Part shown: piece after piece, positions 44,434 through 52,384 of the stretch
Numbering within the stretch: the stretch's first letter is position 1
Layout of the letters: every line of letters begins with the position of its first letter
Assembly (NCBI RefSeq): GCF_000153805.1
Contig: NZ_DS022298.1
Coordinates: 1,161,434 to 1,225,433, forward strand
DNA from: Synechococcus sp. BL107
GTDB lineage: Bacteria > Cyanobacteriota > Cyanobacteriia > PCC-6307 > Cyanobiaceae
Length of the DNA: 64,000 nt
Direction: 5' to 3'
Program-made: the position numbers and the translations under genes
The notes under the pieces: generated by a model
Seen by the model: the letters and a program-made list of their open reading frames with translations, nothing else
Told to the model about the DNA's origin: nothing
The model's database searches: none

Positions 44434-45432
44434 CTATTCGAACAAAACTCGAATGCCAAGATTCACACCATGTTGCTTCGTGTCATATCCGTTGTCGTTG
44501 CCATAGGCTTCGTAATCCAAGCCAAAATATTTATAAGAGAGAGATAGTTGTGTTGAATTTCCAATTGAATAGGCAATCCCGGCTTGGGCTGTACCACTGA
44601 GATCTTGTCGCCCTGATAATCCAAAGCCCGCAGCATCCAGATAAACAAAAGCTTGCCAATCTGGGTTGAAGGCGTAGGTGGTGTGCATGCCAATTAAGGG
44701 TTGCACCCAAGTGCGAGACCACGATTCATCAAATTTGATGGTCTTCGTGCGCTTTTCTTTGACAATTGGACCCTCGTAATCAGCTCCGAGTTTGATGTCT
44801 ACGTCGCTACCGATGCTTCCATTGACAATTCTTGTACCTGCAAATCCAACAAAGGAGACGGCGCCCTGTTCCATGCGCGGCCGTTGAACATCACCGGCTC
44901 GATAGCGGAGGGCCAGATCCACAATTGTTTGATCAAAGTCAAAGTCTGCGTCATATTCACCACCAATCGAAAGACTCCTTGTAACTGTTTTTCCTGTGAG
45001 TTTTCTGTTCCTAGAACGATCTCGACTGGTCCACTTTGAACCATCTTTGCTTCCATCTAAACTCGCATGTATGATCCCTGTTTGTAATCCCCAGCGGCCA
45101 CGTTCGACGGCTGCTCGCATTGTTAAGACGCCTGTTAGATGATCAAGAATGTCTTCTAGATCCCAATTCAATGTATTGGCATTTCCACTGAGAGTTGTTG
45201 TTGTATCTGCGGATAGGGGGAGAAATCCATACACATCAAGATTCACGCGCCAGTCGTCATCTTTTTCATCATCTTCACTGGAATCACCGTTGTCCGATCC
45301 ATCTGCTATGAGATGTTTTAGTTCAAGATCATCGGTTGTATGGGGAGGTGCAACTTCCGCCATGGCCATTGGGCCAGTAGCAGTCAATAATGCCACAGCA
45401 GCTTGAACAAATAACTTGTTAAGTGTTGCCAA
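44434..45432 (-). CDS. Putative outer-membrane beta-barrel protein
   Basis: A 332-residue protein with a signal peptide (residues 1-25, ending AMAEV), a very acidic linker (SDNGDSSEDDEKDDD, about 46-60), then alternating hydrophobic strands (WRVNLDVYGFLPLSADTTT; AGIAYSIGNSTQLSLSYKYFGLDY) and a C-terminal Phe-Glu (GIRVLFE). The pattern resembles outer-membrane barrels of the OmpA/OmpW-like group, but no specific family is recognised. It faces the DUF1254/DUF1214 genes convergently, with two hairpins between them. Confidence 0.7.
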   Translation of the reverse strand: MATLNKLFVQAAVALLTATGPMAMAEVAPPHTTDDLELKHLIADGSDNGDSSEDDEKDDDWRVNLDVYGFLPLSADTTTTLSGNANTLNWDLEDILDHLTGVLTMRAAVERGRWGLQTGIIHASLDGSKDGSKWTSRDRSRNRKLTGKTVTRSLSIGGEYDADFDFDQTIVDLALRYRAGDVQRPRMEQGAVSFVGFAGTRIVNGSIGSDVDIKLGADYEGPIVKEKRTKTIKFDESWSRTWVQPLIGMHTTYAFNPDWQAFVYLDAAGFGLSGRQDLSGTAQAGIAYSIGNSTQLSLSYKYFGLDYEAYGNDNGYDTKQHGVNLGIRVLFE

Positions 45433-45532
45433 TTTGATAGTAAAATTTGAGCTAATTTTAGCGATCCGGCTGCTCCGGTATTTGATCTATTGCCAGTTAT
45501 TTTTTTGTCTTGGCTTGTTATTCTGCTATTGG

Positions 45533-47554
45533 TTAATTGGGTTTACGTACGGCGCCCATGAGGGGATTTTGTACAGGTGCTGCTACGCCGTAAGTCACCA
45601 CCAGCCCTTGCCCTCCTGGGAAGGTTGAAGTGCGTGCGTTATAGCTCTTGTTGATCACAACATCGGCATCAAACCAGTTGTTGGCGCTCCAGATGTTTCC
45701 GGCATCATCAACGACCACATCCGTCGTGACTTGAATCACTCCGCTTTGGTAGTTGTGAATCACATCGCCTGTCGTTTTTCCCTCAGGGCATGTGGATGGG
45801 TCTGTTCCACAGATGTGGATCAGGCTTTGTCCGTAGAGGTTGCCAACCCAAACATTGTCGTTTCCGTCAATCGTGACGCCCCAAGGCACAAAAGCGACCT
45901 CGCCTGCAATTCCGTTCTGAATAATTTCAAGATCAGGAGAAATCAAGGCAAGATTTCCAAGGGTTTTGAGATTGGGGTTGACCGCAGCAAAAGCAGCACC
46001 TGCCTCAAATTCTTCCATGATTGTCTTGGGTTGTTGAGGCGGGTTGGGTGTCCCAGGTGGCATGACCGCGCCTGCTGGAAGTGCCCCTGTTGGTGAATTG
46101 GATTGTTGCGATAACCAGGCGTTCCCCTTGGAATCAATCGCAAGGCCACGGGCTCCAAGTGCCACGGTGACTGTTTTGAATTGATCAGGTGAATCGCCTT
46201 CAATCACAGTGAGTTTGTTGTTGAAGCTGCTGCTCACCCAGATTCGATTTTGATCGTCTACGGCAACACCAAATGGCGCTTGGAGCCCTTTGAACGAGAG
46301 TCGTTTTCCCTTTGTAAAATCACCACCAGGAAATCGAATCATGTAGTTGCTTGTGTTGTCGGCTATCCAGACATCACCATTTTTGGATGTTCCAATCCCC
46401 TGCAGCTGGCCAACTTCTTTGTCAATGATTGCAGGCCCAACTGCTGTTCCATCTTTGAGGTCAAACACGCCAACTTTGTTGTTGAACGTGCTCACCCATG
46501 CATAGTTTTCTGAAATGCCCGTACCCCAGCCAACGCCATCGAGTCCTTGCCCGTTGTAGCCCGTGATTGGCGGAGATTGTGCTGTTGCTGTTTGATCAAA
46601 GTGCGTCATGCCGCCACCAATGCTGTTGACCACTCCTGATTGCGATCCGGGCATCCAGTTGGCTCCACTCCAGAGGTGTCCCTTTTGGTCAAATCCCAAT
46701 TTTCCGAGGGCTAATGCACCACCTCCTTGGAATCTGATTGAGAGGGAAAAGCTTTCTGGTTGAAATAGGAGATAGGGAAGTGAAGCCGTTGTTCTTCTTT
46801 CCTTATTGTTATTGAGGGGATAGTTTTTGTCGAATAATTTGTATAGTTTTCCTGTGTTTTTCCAAGGTAATTTTGCAATGTTTGTCATTGCGTCAAGGCT
46901 ATTTGTTGCCTCTGTAAGTTGAAAAAGTTTTGTGCAGCCTTGTTCTTTTGTGGGGTCACCGCAGAGGGCTAGGAGATCAGATAGCACATTGATGCGCGCA
47001 GCAGTTTCTGAGCTCAGAAGGTTGAATCCGTTGAGCAACGTTGTTCCAAATTGCCCTGTGCTTTGATTAACTAAATGTTTGACATGTCCAGAGCCAACTG
47101 CTAGGGCGTTCTCGCTGCCAAAGAGTTGATTCCCCTTTAATTGCTGGGCATTAGGCCAAACGGAGCCCACTGTTGTTCGTTCATTGATCATTACCGTTCC
47201 ATTCACTGTTTCATCGAGAACAGTGAGCATGGTGAGGCGATCAACGTTTGACTTGTTGACCGTTCCACCAGAGGCGACCAGGTAATGAACGGTGCCGTCT
47301 TTTGGTTTGACGGACACCGCAAAGCTTCCGTCTTTTTTGGAGCGAACGACTTTCACCTGTTCAGGCTCCTGCCCGCCCCTTGTTGTCCAGAGGGTGACGG
47401 AGGCGTCTGCAACGGGCTTGCCCATCACCGAGACGGTGCCGCGCACTCTGTTGCGAATGCTGGCTTCTGCAGCTTGCTCGCCCCCGAATCCTGCAAGGCT
47501 GATGCCCAGTCCTGCAATTAGTAGTCCACGATTCAATGGTTTGAACGGGTTCAT
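45533..47554 (-). CDS. Secreted beta-propeller (NHL/Vgb-like) protein
   Basis: A 673-residue protein with a signal peptide (about residues 8-32), a carboxypeptidase-regulatory-like domain (VRGTVSVMGKPVADASVTLWTTRGG...SKKDGSFAVSV, about 38-90), a helical part, and repeated blades such as GIGTSKNGDVWIADNTSNYMIR, FGVAVDDQNRIWVSSSFNNKL and WGVTIDGNDNVWVGNLYGQ. This is the layout of NHL or virginiamycin-B-lyase-type propellers, which bind proteins, RNA or small ligands. Four Cys may form disulfides. It is transcribed in the same direction as the barrel gene downstream, 100 bases away. Role unknown. Confidence 0.75.
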   Translation of the reverse strand: MNPFKPLNRGLLIAGLGISLAGFGGEQAAEASIRNRVRGTVSVMGKPVADASVTLWTTRGGQEPEQVKVVRSKKDGSFAVSVKPKDGTVHYLVASGGTVNKSNVDRLTMLTVLDETVNGTVMINERTTVGSVWPNAQQLKGNQLFGSENALAVGSGHVKHLVNQSTGQFGTTLLNGFNLLSSETAARINVLSDLLALCGDPTKEQGCTKLFQLTEATNSLDAMTNIAKLPWKNTGKLYKLFDKNYPLNNNKERRTTASLPYLLFQPESFSLSIRFQGGGALALGKLGFDQKGHLWSGANWMPGSQSGVVNSIGGGMTHFDQTATAQSPPITGYNGQGLDGVGWGTGISENYAWVSTFNNKVGVFDLKDGTAVGPAIIDKEVGQLQGIGTSKNGDVWIADNTSNYMIRFPGGDFTKGKRLSFKGLQAPFGVAVDDQNRIWVSSSFNNKLTVIEGDSPDQFKTVTVALGARGLAIDSKGNAWLSQQSNSPTGALPAGAVMPPGTPNPPQQPKTIMEEFEAGAAFAAVNPNLKTLGNLALISPDLEIIQNGIAGEVAFVPWGVTIDGNDNVWVGNLYGQSLIHICGTDPSTCPEGKTTGDVIHNYQSGVIQVTTDVVVDDAGNIWSANNWFDADVVINKSYNARTSTFPGGQGLVVTYGVAAPVQNPLMGAVRKPN

Positions 47555-47684
47555 TGAATCGGAGTGGTGTTATCTCCTTAATAAGGGGTAGTAGTCGATC
47601 TGCCATCCCTTCGATTGGCTTCCTGTACGAATGGGCTCACGGAAACCCCTTTAAAGTGAAAGCGTTGTTTTTTTCGTTCGATCA

Positions 47685-48593
47685 GTGCCCCGAATCGGAC
47701 TGATCGTGAACGATGGCAAGCCGTTGGCAGAACAAACGGCCGACACGATTCAGCAACGCTTAGAAGCGGCTGGTCAGGAGGTGGTTCGAGCCAGCAGTGC
47801 CGGTGGGATGGTCGGGTTCGCTAACCCCGATCAGCACCTGCGGATGCTGGGCTACAGCGCCTGCGTCCCTGAAGGATTTGATGAAACGATGGCCCTCGCG
47901 ATCGTGCTGGGAGGGGATGGAACGGTGTTGTCCGCTGCACGCCAGACAGCGCCGGTGGGTGTGCCGATCCTCACGATCAATACGGGCCATCTGGGCTTTC
48001 TGGCAGAGGCCTATCTGGGGGATCTCGATCGAGCCCTAGAGGTGGTGCTTACCGAACAGTGGACGATTGAAGAGCGCAGCAATCTTGTGGTGAGTGTGAT
48101 GCGGGGCGAGCAGCGTCGCTGGGAGGCGCTTTCGCTCAATGAGATGGCACTCCATCGAGAGCCGCTCACCAGCATGTGTCACTTCGAAATAGCGATCGGC
48201 CGTCACGCCCCTGTTGATATTGCCGCGGACGGGATCATCCTTGCGACGCCCACCGGTTCCACTGCTTACGCCCTGAGCGCGGGTGGACCGGTGATTACGC
48301 CCGATTGTCCAGTGCTGCAGCTCACGCCGATTGCCCCCCACTCCTTGGCGTCTCGGGCCCTCGTCTTCAGCGACCGTGAACCGGTCACCGTGTTCCCGGC
48401 AACCCCAGAACGACTGATCATGGTGGTGGATGGAACGGCCGGTTGTTACGTATGGCCGGAGGATCGTGTGTTGATCCGTCGCAGTGATCATCCGGTGCGT
48501 TTTGTACGGCTTGTGGACCACGAATTTTTCCAGGTGTTGCGCAACAAGCTCGGTTGGGGATTGCCGCACATCGCCAAGCCCGACAAGGAATGA
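47685..48593 (+). CDS. nadK: NAD kinase
   Basis: A 302-residue enzyme phosphorylating NAD to [22 protein letters not shown] (GGDG motif), [46 protein letters not shown] and [18 protein letters not shown]-like segments are visible. GTG 47685 starts. It overlaps the next gene by four bases (ATGA). Cyanobacteria usually carry two nadK genes; which one this is cannot be decided here. Confidence 0.93.
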   Translation: MPRIGLIVNDGKPLAEQTADTIQQRLEAAGQEVVRASSAGGMVGFANPDQHLRMLGYSACVPEGFDETMALAIVLGGDGTVLSAARQTAPVGVPILTINTGHLGFLAEAYLGDLDRALEVVLTEQWTIEERSNLVVSVMRGEQRRWEALSLNEMALHREPLTSMCHFEIAIGRHAPVDIAADGIILATPTGSTAYALSAGGPVITPDCPVLQLTPIAPHSLASRALVFSDREPVTVFPATPERLIMVVDGTAGCYVWPEDRVLIRRSDHPVRFVRLVDHEFFQVLRNKLGWGLPHIAKPDKE

Positions 48594-49273
48594 CGGAGGC
48601 GTTGCTGCTGCTGGTGGGAAGCAGTGCCGTTGCGCTCGCTCCCCGTCTGTTGGCTTCGGGCTACAGCACCGTCGACATGACGAACTTGGAGCTCACGGAC
48701 TGGGCTGGGCTTACGAACCAAAGGCCAGTGGCCGCTGTTCTTGCTGCGGAGCAACGCGACGCCATTCCGATGCTGCGTCATCGTTTTGCTGGCTTGCCGC
48801 TTTTGCTCGATCTGGTGGTCGACAGCGTGGATGCTCGCGCTGAATTCCTGCAAACCGGAGCGGATGATTTTTGGTTGTCTGGCAGTGCCCCTAGCGATCT
48901 ATTGATGCGGCTGCGGTTGCATTGCACCCTGTCGCAACGGCAGCCAAGCCGACCTTCGCTACTTCAATTGAAGAACGACGACCTTTGCTTGGATCCATCA
49001 ACGCGGGAGGTTTGGCGCGGAGGTCGAGCCCTCGACCTCACAACACGGGAATTCATGTTGTTGCTCACCTTGCTGCAGCATCAGGGACGCGTTTTGAGCC
49101 GTGATCAGTTGCTGCAGCAGGTCTGGCAAGACGAGCGGGCCAGCAGTGGCAATGTTGTGGAGGTGTATGTGCGGTACTTGCGCCAAAAACTTGAGGCGGA
49201 GGGTGAAGGCAGGCTTCTGCACACCGTCCGGGGTCGTGGTTACTGTCTCGGCCCCCCGACAGCTGAGGGTTGA
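48590..49273 (+). CDS. Atypical OmpR/PhoB-type response regulator
   Basis: A 227-residue protein. Residues 1-115 have the size and rhythm of a receiver domain but lack the acidic pair and the phosphoacceptor Asp: the equivalent strand reads [13 protein letters not shown] and the first strand [10 protein letters not shown]. Residues 130-222 are a winged-helix DNA-binding domain ([32 protein letters not shown] through [14 protein letters not shown] and [13 protein letters not shown]). A non-phosphorylated regulator is inferred. ATG 48590 overlaps the nadK stop, so the pair should be co-translated. Confidence 0.85.
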   Translation: MTEALLLLVGSSAVALAPRLLASGYSTVDMTNLELTDWAGLTNQRPVAAVLAAEQRDAIPMLRHRFAGLPLLLDLVVDSVDARAEFLQTGADDFWLSGSAPSDLLMRLRLHCTLSQRQPSRPSLLQLKNDDLCLDPSTREVWRGGRALDLTTREFMLLLTLLQHQGRVLSRDQLLQQVWQDERASSGNVVEVYVRYLRQKLEAEGEGRLLHTVRGRGYCLGPPTAEG

Positions 49274-49693
49274 ATGTCGATGGATGTCCCACCCGTCCTT
49301 CCGTTGCCCCAGCGGCTTCCGTTAACGGCGCAATGGTGCATCAAGCCGCAGCTCTGCGTTGCCTTGGAGGTGGCCCAGTCCCCTGAGCAGCAGAGTCTTG
49401 GCCTGATGCAACGTCCGCCATTGCCTCCCCTGCGCGGCATGTGGTTTCCGTTTAAGACTCCGCGGCCGCTGCGGTTCTGGATGCTGCATACCTTGGCGCC
49501 GCTGGACATGATTTTTGTGCGGGGGGACACCGTGGTGTCGATTCAGCCAAGGGTGCCCGTGTGCCCAGGGTTGCCTTGCCCCAGCTATGGCCCGCGTCAG
49601 TTGGCAGACGGGGTCGTGGAACTGGCGGCTGGGGAGGCGGAACGCCTGGGTATCAAGACGGGCGATCCAGTGCAGTTTAGCACGATTCCTTAG
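49274..49693 (+). CDS. DUF192-family protein
   Basis: A 139-residue protein whose core is a DUF192 domain: LEVAQSPEQQSLGLMQRPPLPPLRGMWFPF, PLRFWMLHTLAPLDMIFVRGDTVVSIQPRVPVCPG and AAGEAERLGIKTGDPVQF. No signal peptide is obvious, though many DUF192 proteins are exported. ATG directly follows the stop of the response regulator (TGAATG). Function unknown. Confidence 0.82.
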   Translation: MSMDVPPVLPLPQRLPLTAQWCIKPQLCVALEVAQSPEQQSLGLMQRPPLPPLRGMWFPFKTPRPLRFWMLHTLAPLDMIFVRGDTVVSIQPRVPVCPGLPCPSYGPRQLADGVVELAAGEAERLGIKTGDPVQFSTIP

Positions 49694-49712
49694 CTTTATT
49701 TGCACGATATCG

Positions 49713-50966
49713 TTACTGTTTCGTGCCACTTACTGTTAGGATTGGATTCATTGGCGCGAGTCGTGTGCCATCGCTAAGGGGTTGTCCGCGCCAGGCCTGG
49801 AGCTGGCTAATGCGGACGGTCATGTTGGCGTCCTCGAGTAACCGCCGCACACCACTGAGGCTCTCCACGGTGGCGAGCGGCACCACCACGATGCCCGTTG
49901 GCTCTAAGCGTTCCAAGACGAGTTGCAGCAACGTGTTGCGTTGGCGACCGCCGCCTCCTAGCAGCACACGGTTGGGTTGCTCGAGCCCCGCGGGGAGGTC
50001 TCCCTGCAAAAGATCGATGGCATTGGCTTCGAGCACCGCTGCTGGGCGTACACCCAACCGTTCGGCATTGGCCTTGATCAGTGCGGCGCCTCCAGCCCGT
50101 TGTTCGACCGCCATGAGTTGCAGTTGCGGCCGCAATCGCAACGCTTCGAGCCCAATGCTTCCTGTGCCGGCACCCAAATCCCAAAGCACCCCTTGCTCTG
50201 GAGGATTGAGATCGGCCAGCAGTTGGATGCGAATCTCCCGTTTGGTCATCAGACCTGGGTGGTCGCTGTGCTGCAGGTACACCCCATCATCGAGGCCAAA
50301 GAGGGGATAGGTCTTTGGATCTTGTGGCGCTGCTTCCTTGGCGATGAGCACTGCAATCAAGAGCCGATGCAGATCGAGGGGGAGATCGTCATCCGGTGTG
50401 ATTTGCAGGATGCGTTCGTCCGGATGACCGAGGTTTTCGCAGAGCCAAAGGTCGTAGCTCGCTTCAAGCCCACTACTGGCGAGCATCTGTCTCACACCGA
50501 TGGCGCCGCCTTGATTCGGATCGGTGAGAACAGCAAGCGCCGCAGGACGTTTCTGGAGAGCCTGGCTTAAGGCTTGGGGTTCTCGACCGTGCAGGCTCAC
50601 CCACGTGGCGTCTTGCCAGGGGCGGCCAATGCGGGCAAAGGCCAGCTGCAGCGAGGTGGGGGCTGGGTGAAAGCGCAGACGCGCGGTGCCGAGCCGATCC
50701 CCCAGCATGCGGCCGATACCAAACCAGAGGGGATCGCCGCTCGCCAGCACCACGCCCGGGGCAGTCGCGTCTAAGTCCTTCAGGGCGTCCACCAAGAGGC
50801 GGGGATCGTCACTATCAATCAAGGGTTTGGGCTGATTGAGCCACGCGTTTAGCGCCGGCTGAAGTCGGCGCGGTGCGGCAATCCAGTGCGCCTCACGGAT
50901 CAGTTGTTGCTGAGCCGTAGGCAAAGAGGCTGGTGCCCCGGCATCGGTGCCGATCACATCGATCAT
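49713..50966 (-). CDS. cobL: Precorrin-6B/6Y C5,15-methyltransferase, decarboxylating (CbiET/CobL)
   Basis: A two-domain corrin-ring enzyme for cobalamin synthesis. The N-terminal CbiE-type domain (residues 1-215) has MIDVIGTDAGAPASL and VVLASGDPLWFGIGRML; the C-terminal CbiT SAM-methyltransferase domain has TKREIRIQLLADL, VLWDLGAGTGSIGLEAL and VLLGGGGRQRNTLL. ATG 50966 gives 417 residues; a start at 51008 would overlap the divergent sulfotransferase gene. Fits the pseudocobalamin pathway of marine Synechococcus. Confidence 0.9.
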   Translation of the reverse strand: MIDVIGTDAGAPASLPTAQQQLIREAHWIAAPRRLQPALNAWLNQPKPLIDSDDPRLLVDALKDLDATAPGVVLASGDPLWFGIGRMLGDRLGTARLRFHPAPTSLQLAFARIGRPWQDATWVSLHGREPQALSQALQKRPAALAVLTDPNQGGAIGVRQMLASSGLEASYDLWLCENLGHPDERILQITPDDDLPLDLHRLLIAVLIAKEAAPQDPKTYPLFGLDDGVYLQHSDHPGLMTKREIRIQLLADLNPPEQGVLWDLGAGTGSIGLEALRLRPQLQLMAVEQRAGGAALIKANAERLGVRPAAVLEANAIDLLQGDLPAGLEQPNRVLLGGGGRQRNTLLQLVLERLEPTGIVVVPLATVESLSGVRRLLEDANMTVRISQLQAWRGQPLSDGTRLAPMNPILTVSGTKQ

Positions 50967-50999
50967 CCAGGCATTCTGGTGGTAGTTGATGCGTTGCCT

Positions 51000-52073
51000 A
51001 TGGGTCATCGTCCCTCCCGTTCAGATCTCTTGGTGATTGCCGGTTTCATTCGGCCCCGGGTGCTTTGGCGAGGCTTGTTTGTGGGTCGCCCCTTTCTCTC
51101 GCATTGGTCGTCAGCGGTGATGATCACGCTGAGCGGCCTGATGGTGGAACCATTGGCCTGGCTGCAATCTCTGCAGATTCGTCGTCAGCTGAGGGCGCGC
51201 CAACTTCCGCCCGACCCGATCGTGGTGATGGGTCATTGGCGGAGTGGAACCACCTATCTGCATCAGCTGCTTGCCAGTGATCCTGCCGCGGCGACCGTGC
51301 GCAACTCCCTGATGGTGGCGCCACAGGTTGGTGTTCTGTTGCGACCGCTGATCGTTCCCATATTGGCCCGTTTGATGTCGGCGCGACGTCCCATTGATGC
51401 GGTGGCTTGGGAGCCGAAGGATCCTCAGGAAGATGAGCTTTGCATCGCCAAACTCACCATCGACACCAACATGGCGGGGGTGGCGTTTCCATTGGATTAC
51501 CTCGTCCATTTTCGGCGGAGTGTTCTGCTCACCACCCGCCGCTTTGAACGTCTTTGGTTGTACATCACGCGCCTCACCTGGTTGCATGACGGTGCTGGAC
51601 GGTCGCACCTGTTGATCAAGAACCCCGCCCACACAGCTCGGGTGCCCATGGTGTTGAAGCACTTCCCCAAGGCGCGGTTCATTCTTTTAAAGCGGGAGCC
51701 GCTTGATTCGATTCGTTCTCTGGTGCAGGTCAAGCAACGCATGTCTGGTCTTGTGGGGTTGCAACCGCTGCCCAGCGAGATCACTCAAGTTGAAGAAACC
51801 GTGACGGCCCACCGCGAGTTGATCCAGGCGTTCGAGGCGTCGCGTCATCTCATCCCCAAGGGTCAGTTGGTTGAAGTGGCTTTCTCTGATTTGGTCCGAC
51901 AGCCTTTTCAAGAGGTGCAAAAGATCTATGAGACTTTTGGCCTTCAGAGTTGGACCACAGCGCAAGCACCTATTCGTCAACGGATCGAACAGTCGTCGAC
52001 CTATCGGGCCGATCCTGTGGCCCTTGAGCCGCTAGCGGAGCAGCGCTTACGCGTGCTGTTGGGGGTGGAATGA
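51000..52073 (+). CDS. Sulfotransferase family protein
   Basis: A 357-residue protein with the PAPS-binding P-loop-like VVMGHWRSGTTYLHQLLASDP (about residues 72-90) and the 3'-phosphate segment HFPKARFILLKREPLDSIRSLVQ. Sulfotransferases move sulfate from PAPS to alcohols or sugars. An N-terminal hydrophobic stretch (HWSSAVMITLSGLMVEPLAWL) may associate with membrane. The stop overlaps the next small gene (ATGA), and a GH116 glycosidase follows, suggesting work on a glycoconjugate. Substrate is not known. Confidence 0.82.
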   Translation: MGHRPSRSDLLVIAGFIRPRVLWRGLFVGRPFLSHWSSAVMITLSGLMVEPLAWLQSLQIRRQLRARQLPPDPIVVMGHWRSGTTYLHQLLASDPAAATVRNSLMVAPQVGVLLRPLIVPILARLMSARRPIDAVAWEPKDPQEDELCIAKLTIDTNMAGVAFPLDYLVHFRRSVLLTTRRFERLWLYITRLTWLHDGAGRSHLLIKNPAHTARVPMVLKHFPKARFILLKREPLDSIRSLVQVKQRMSGLVGLQPLPSEITQVEETVTAHRELIQAFEASRHLIPKGQLVEVAFSDLVRQPFQEVQKIYETFGLQSWTTAQAPIRQRIEQSSTYRADPVALEPLAEQRLRVLLGVE

Positions 52074-52342
52074 ACAGCGTTGAACGACAACAGCCAGAAC
52101 GACGCCAGCCTGAACGACGACAGCGGTTGCATGAATTGGTGCTGGCCTTGATCGCCAGAGAAGAGGAGTTGCCATTGATGGATGAAGCATGGCCAGAGGC
52201 TTCGAGCGGAGCTGCTCCAGCCCGTTGGTTGGATCAGAACCGCCGCACCCTGCATCGCTATCAGGCCCTAGTGCGAACAGCGGTCACCCTCGATGCCCTC
52301 GTGGATGCGGAAGACGCGCCGCAGGATTTAACCCCTGGCTGA
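52070..52342 (+). CDS. Small protein of unknown function
   Basis: A 90-residue, mostly helical protein with a short Gln/Pro/Glu/Arg repeat at the start (QQPERRQPERRQR). The four-base overlap with the sulfotransferase stop supports translation. No family is recognised. It may be a partner of the flanking enzymes; that is inference from position only. Confidence 0.6.
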   Translation: MNSVERQQPERRQPERRQRLHELVLALIAREEELPLMDEAWPEASSGAAPARWLDQNRRTLHRYQALVRTAVTLDALVDAEDAPQDLTPG

Positions 52343-52384
52343 TGCTCTCAAACCTGGCAATCTGGGGATATCTCTTGGCACTCC

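Noticed and set aside
49274-51100. Long open frames on the plus strand opposite cobL
   Set aside because: They have no recognisable family features, while the minus strand encodes both CbiE and CbiT domains fully.
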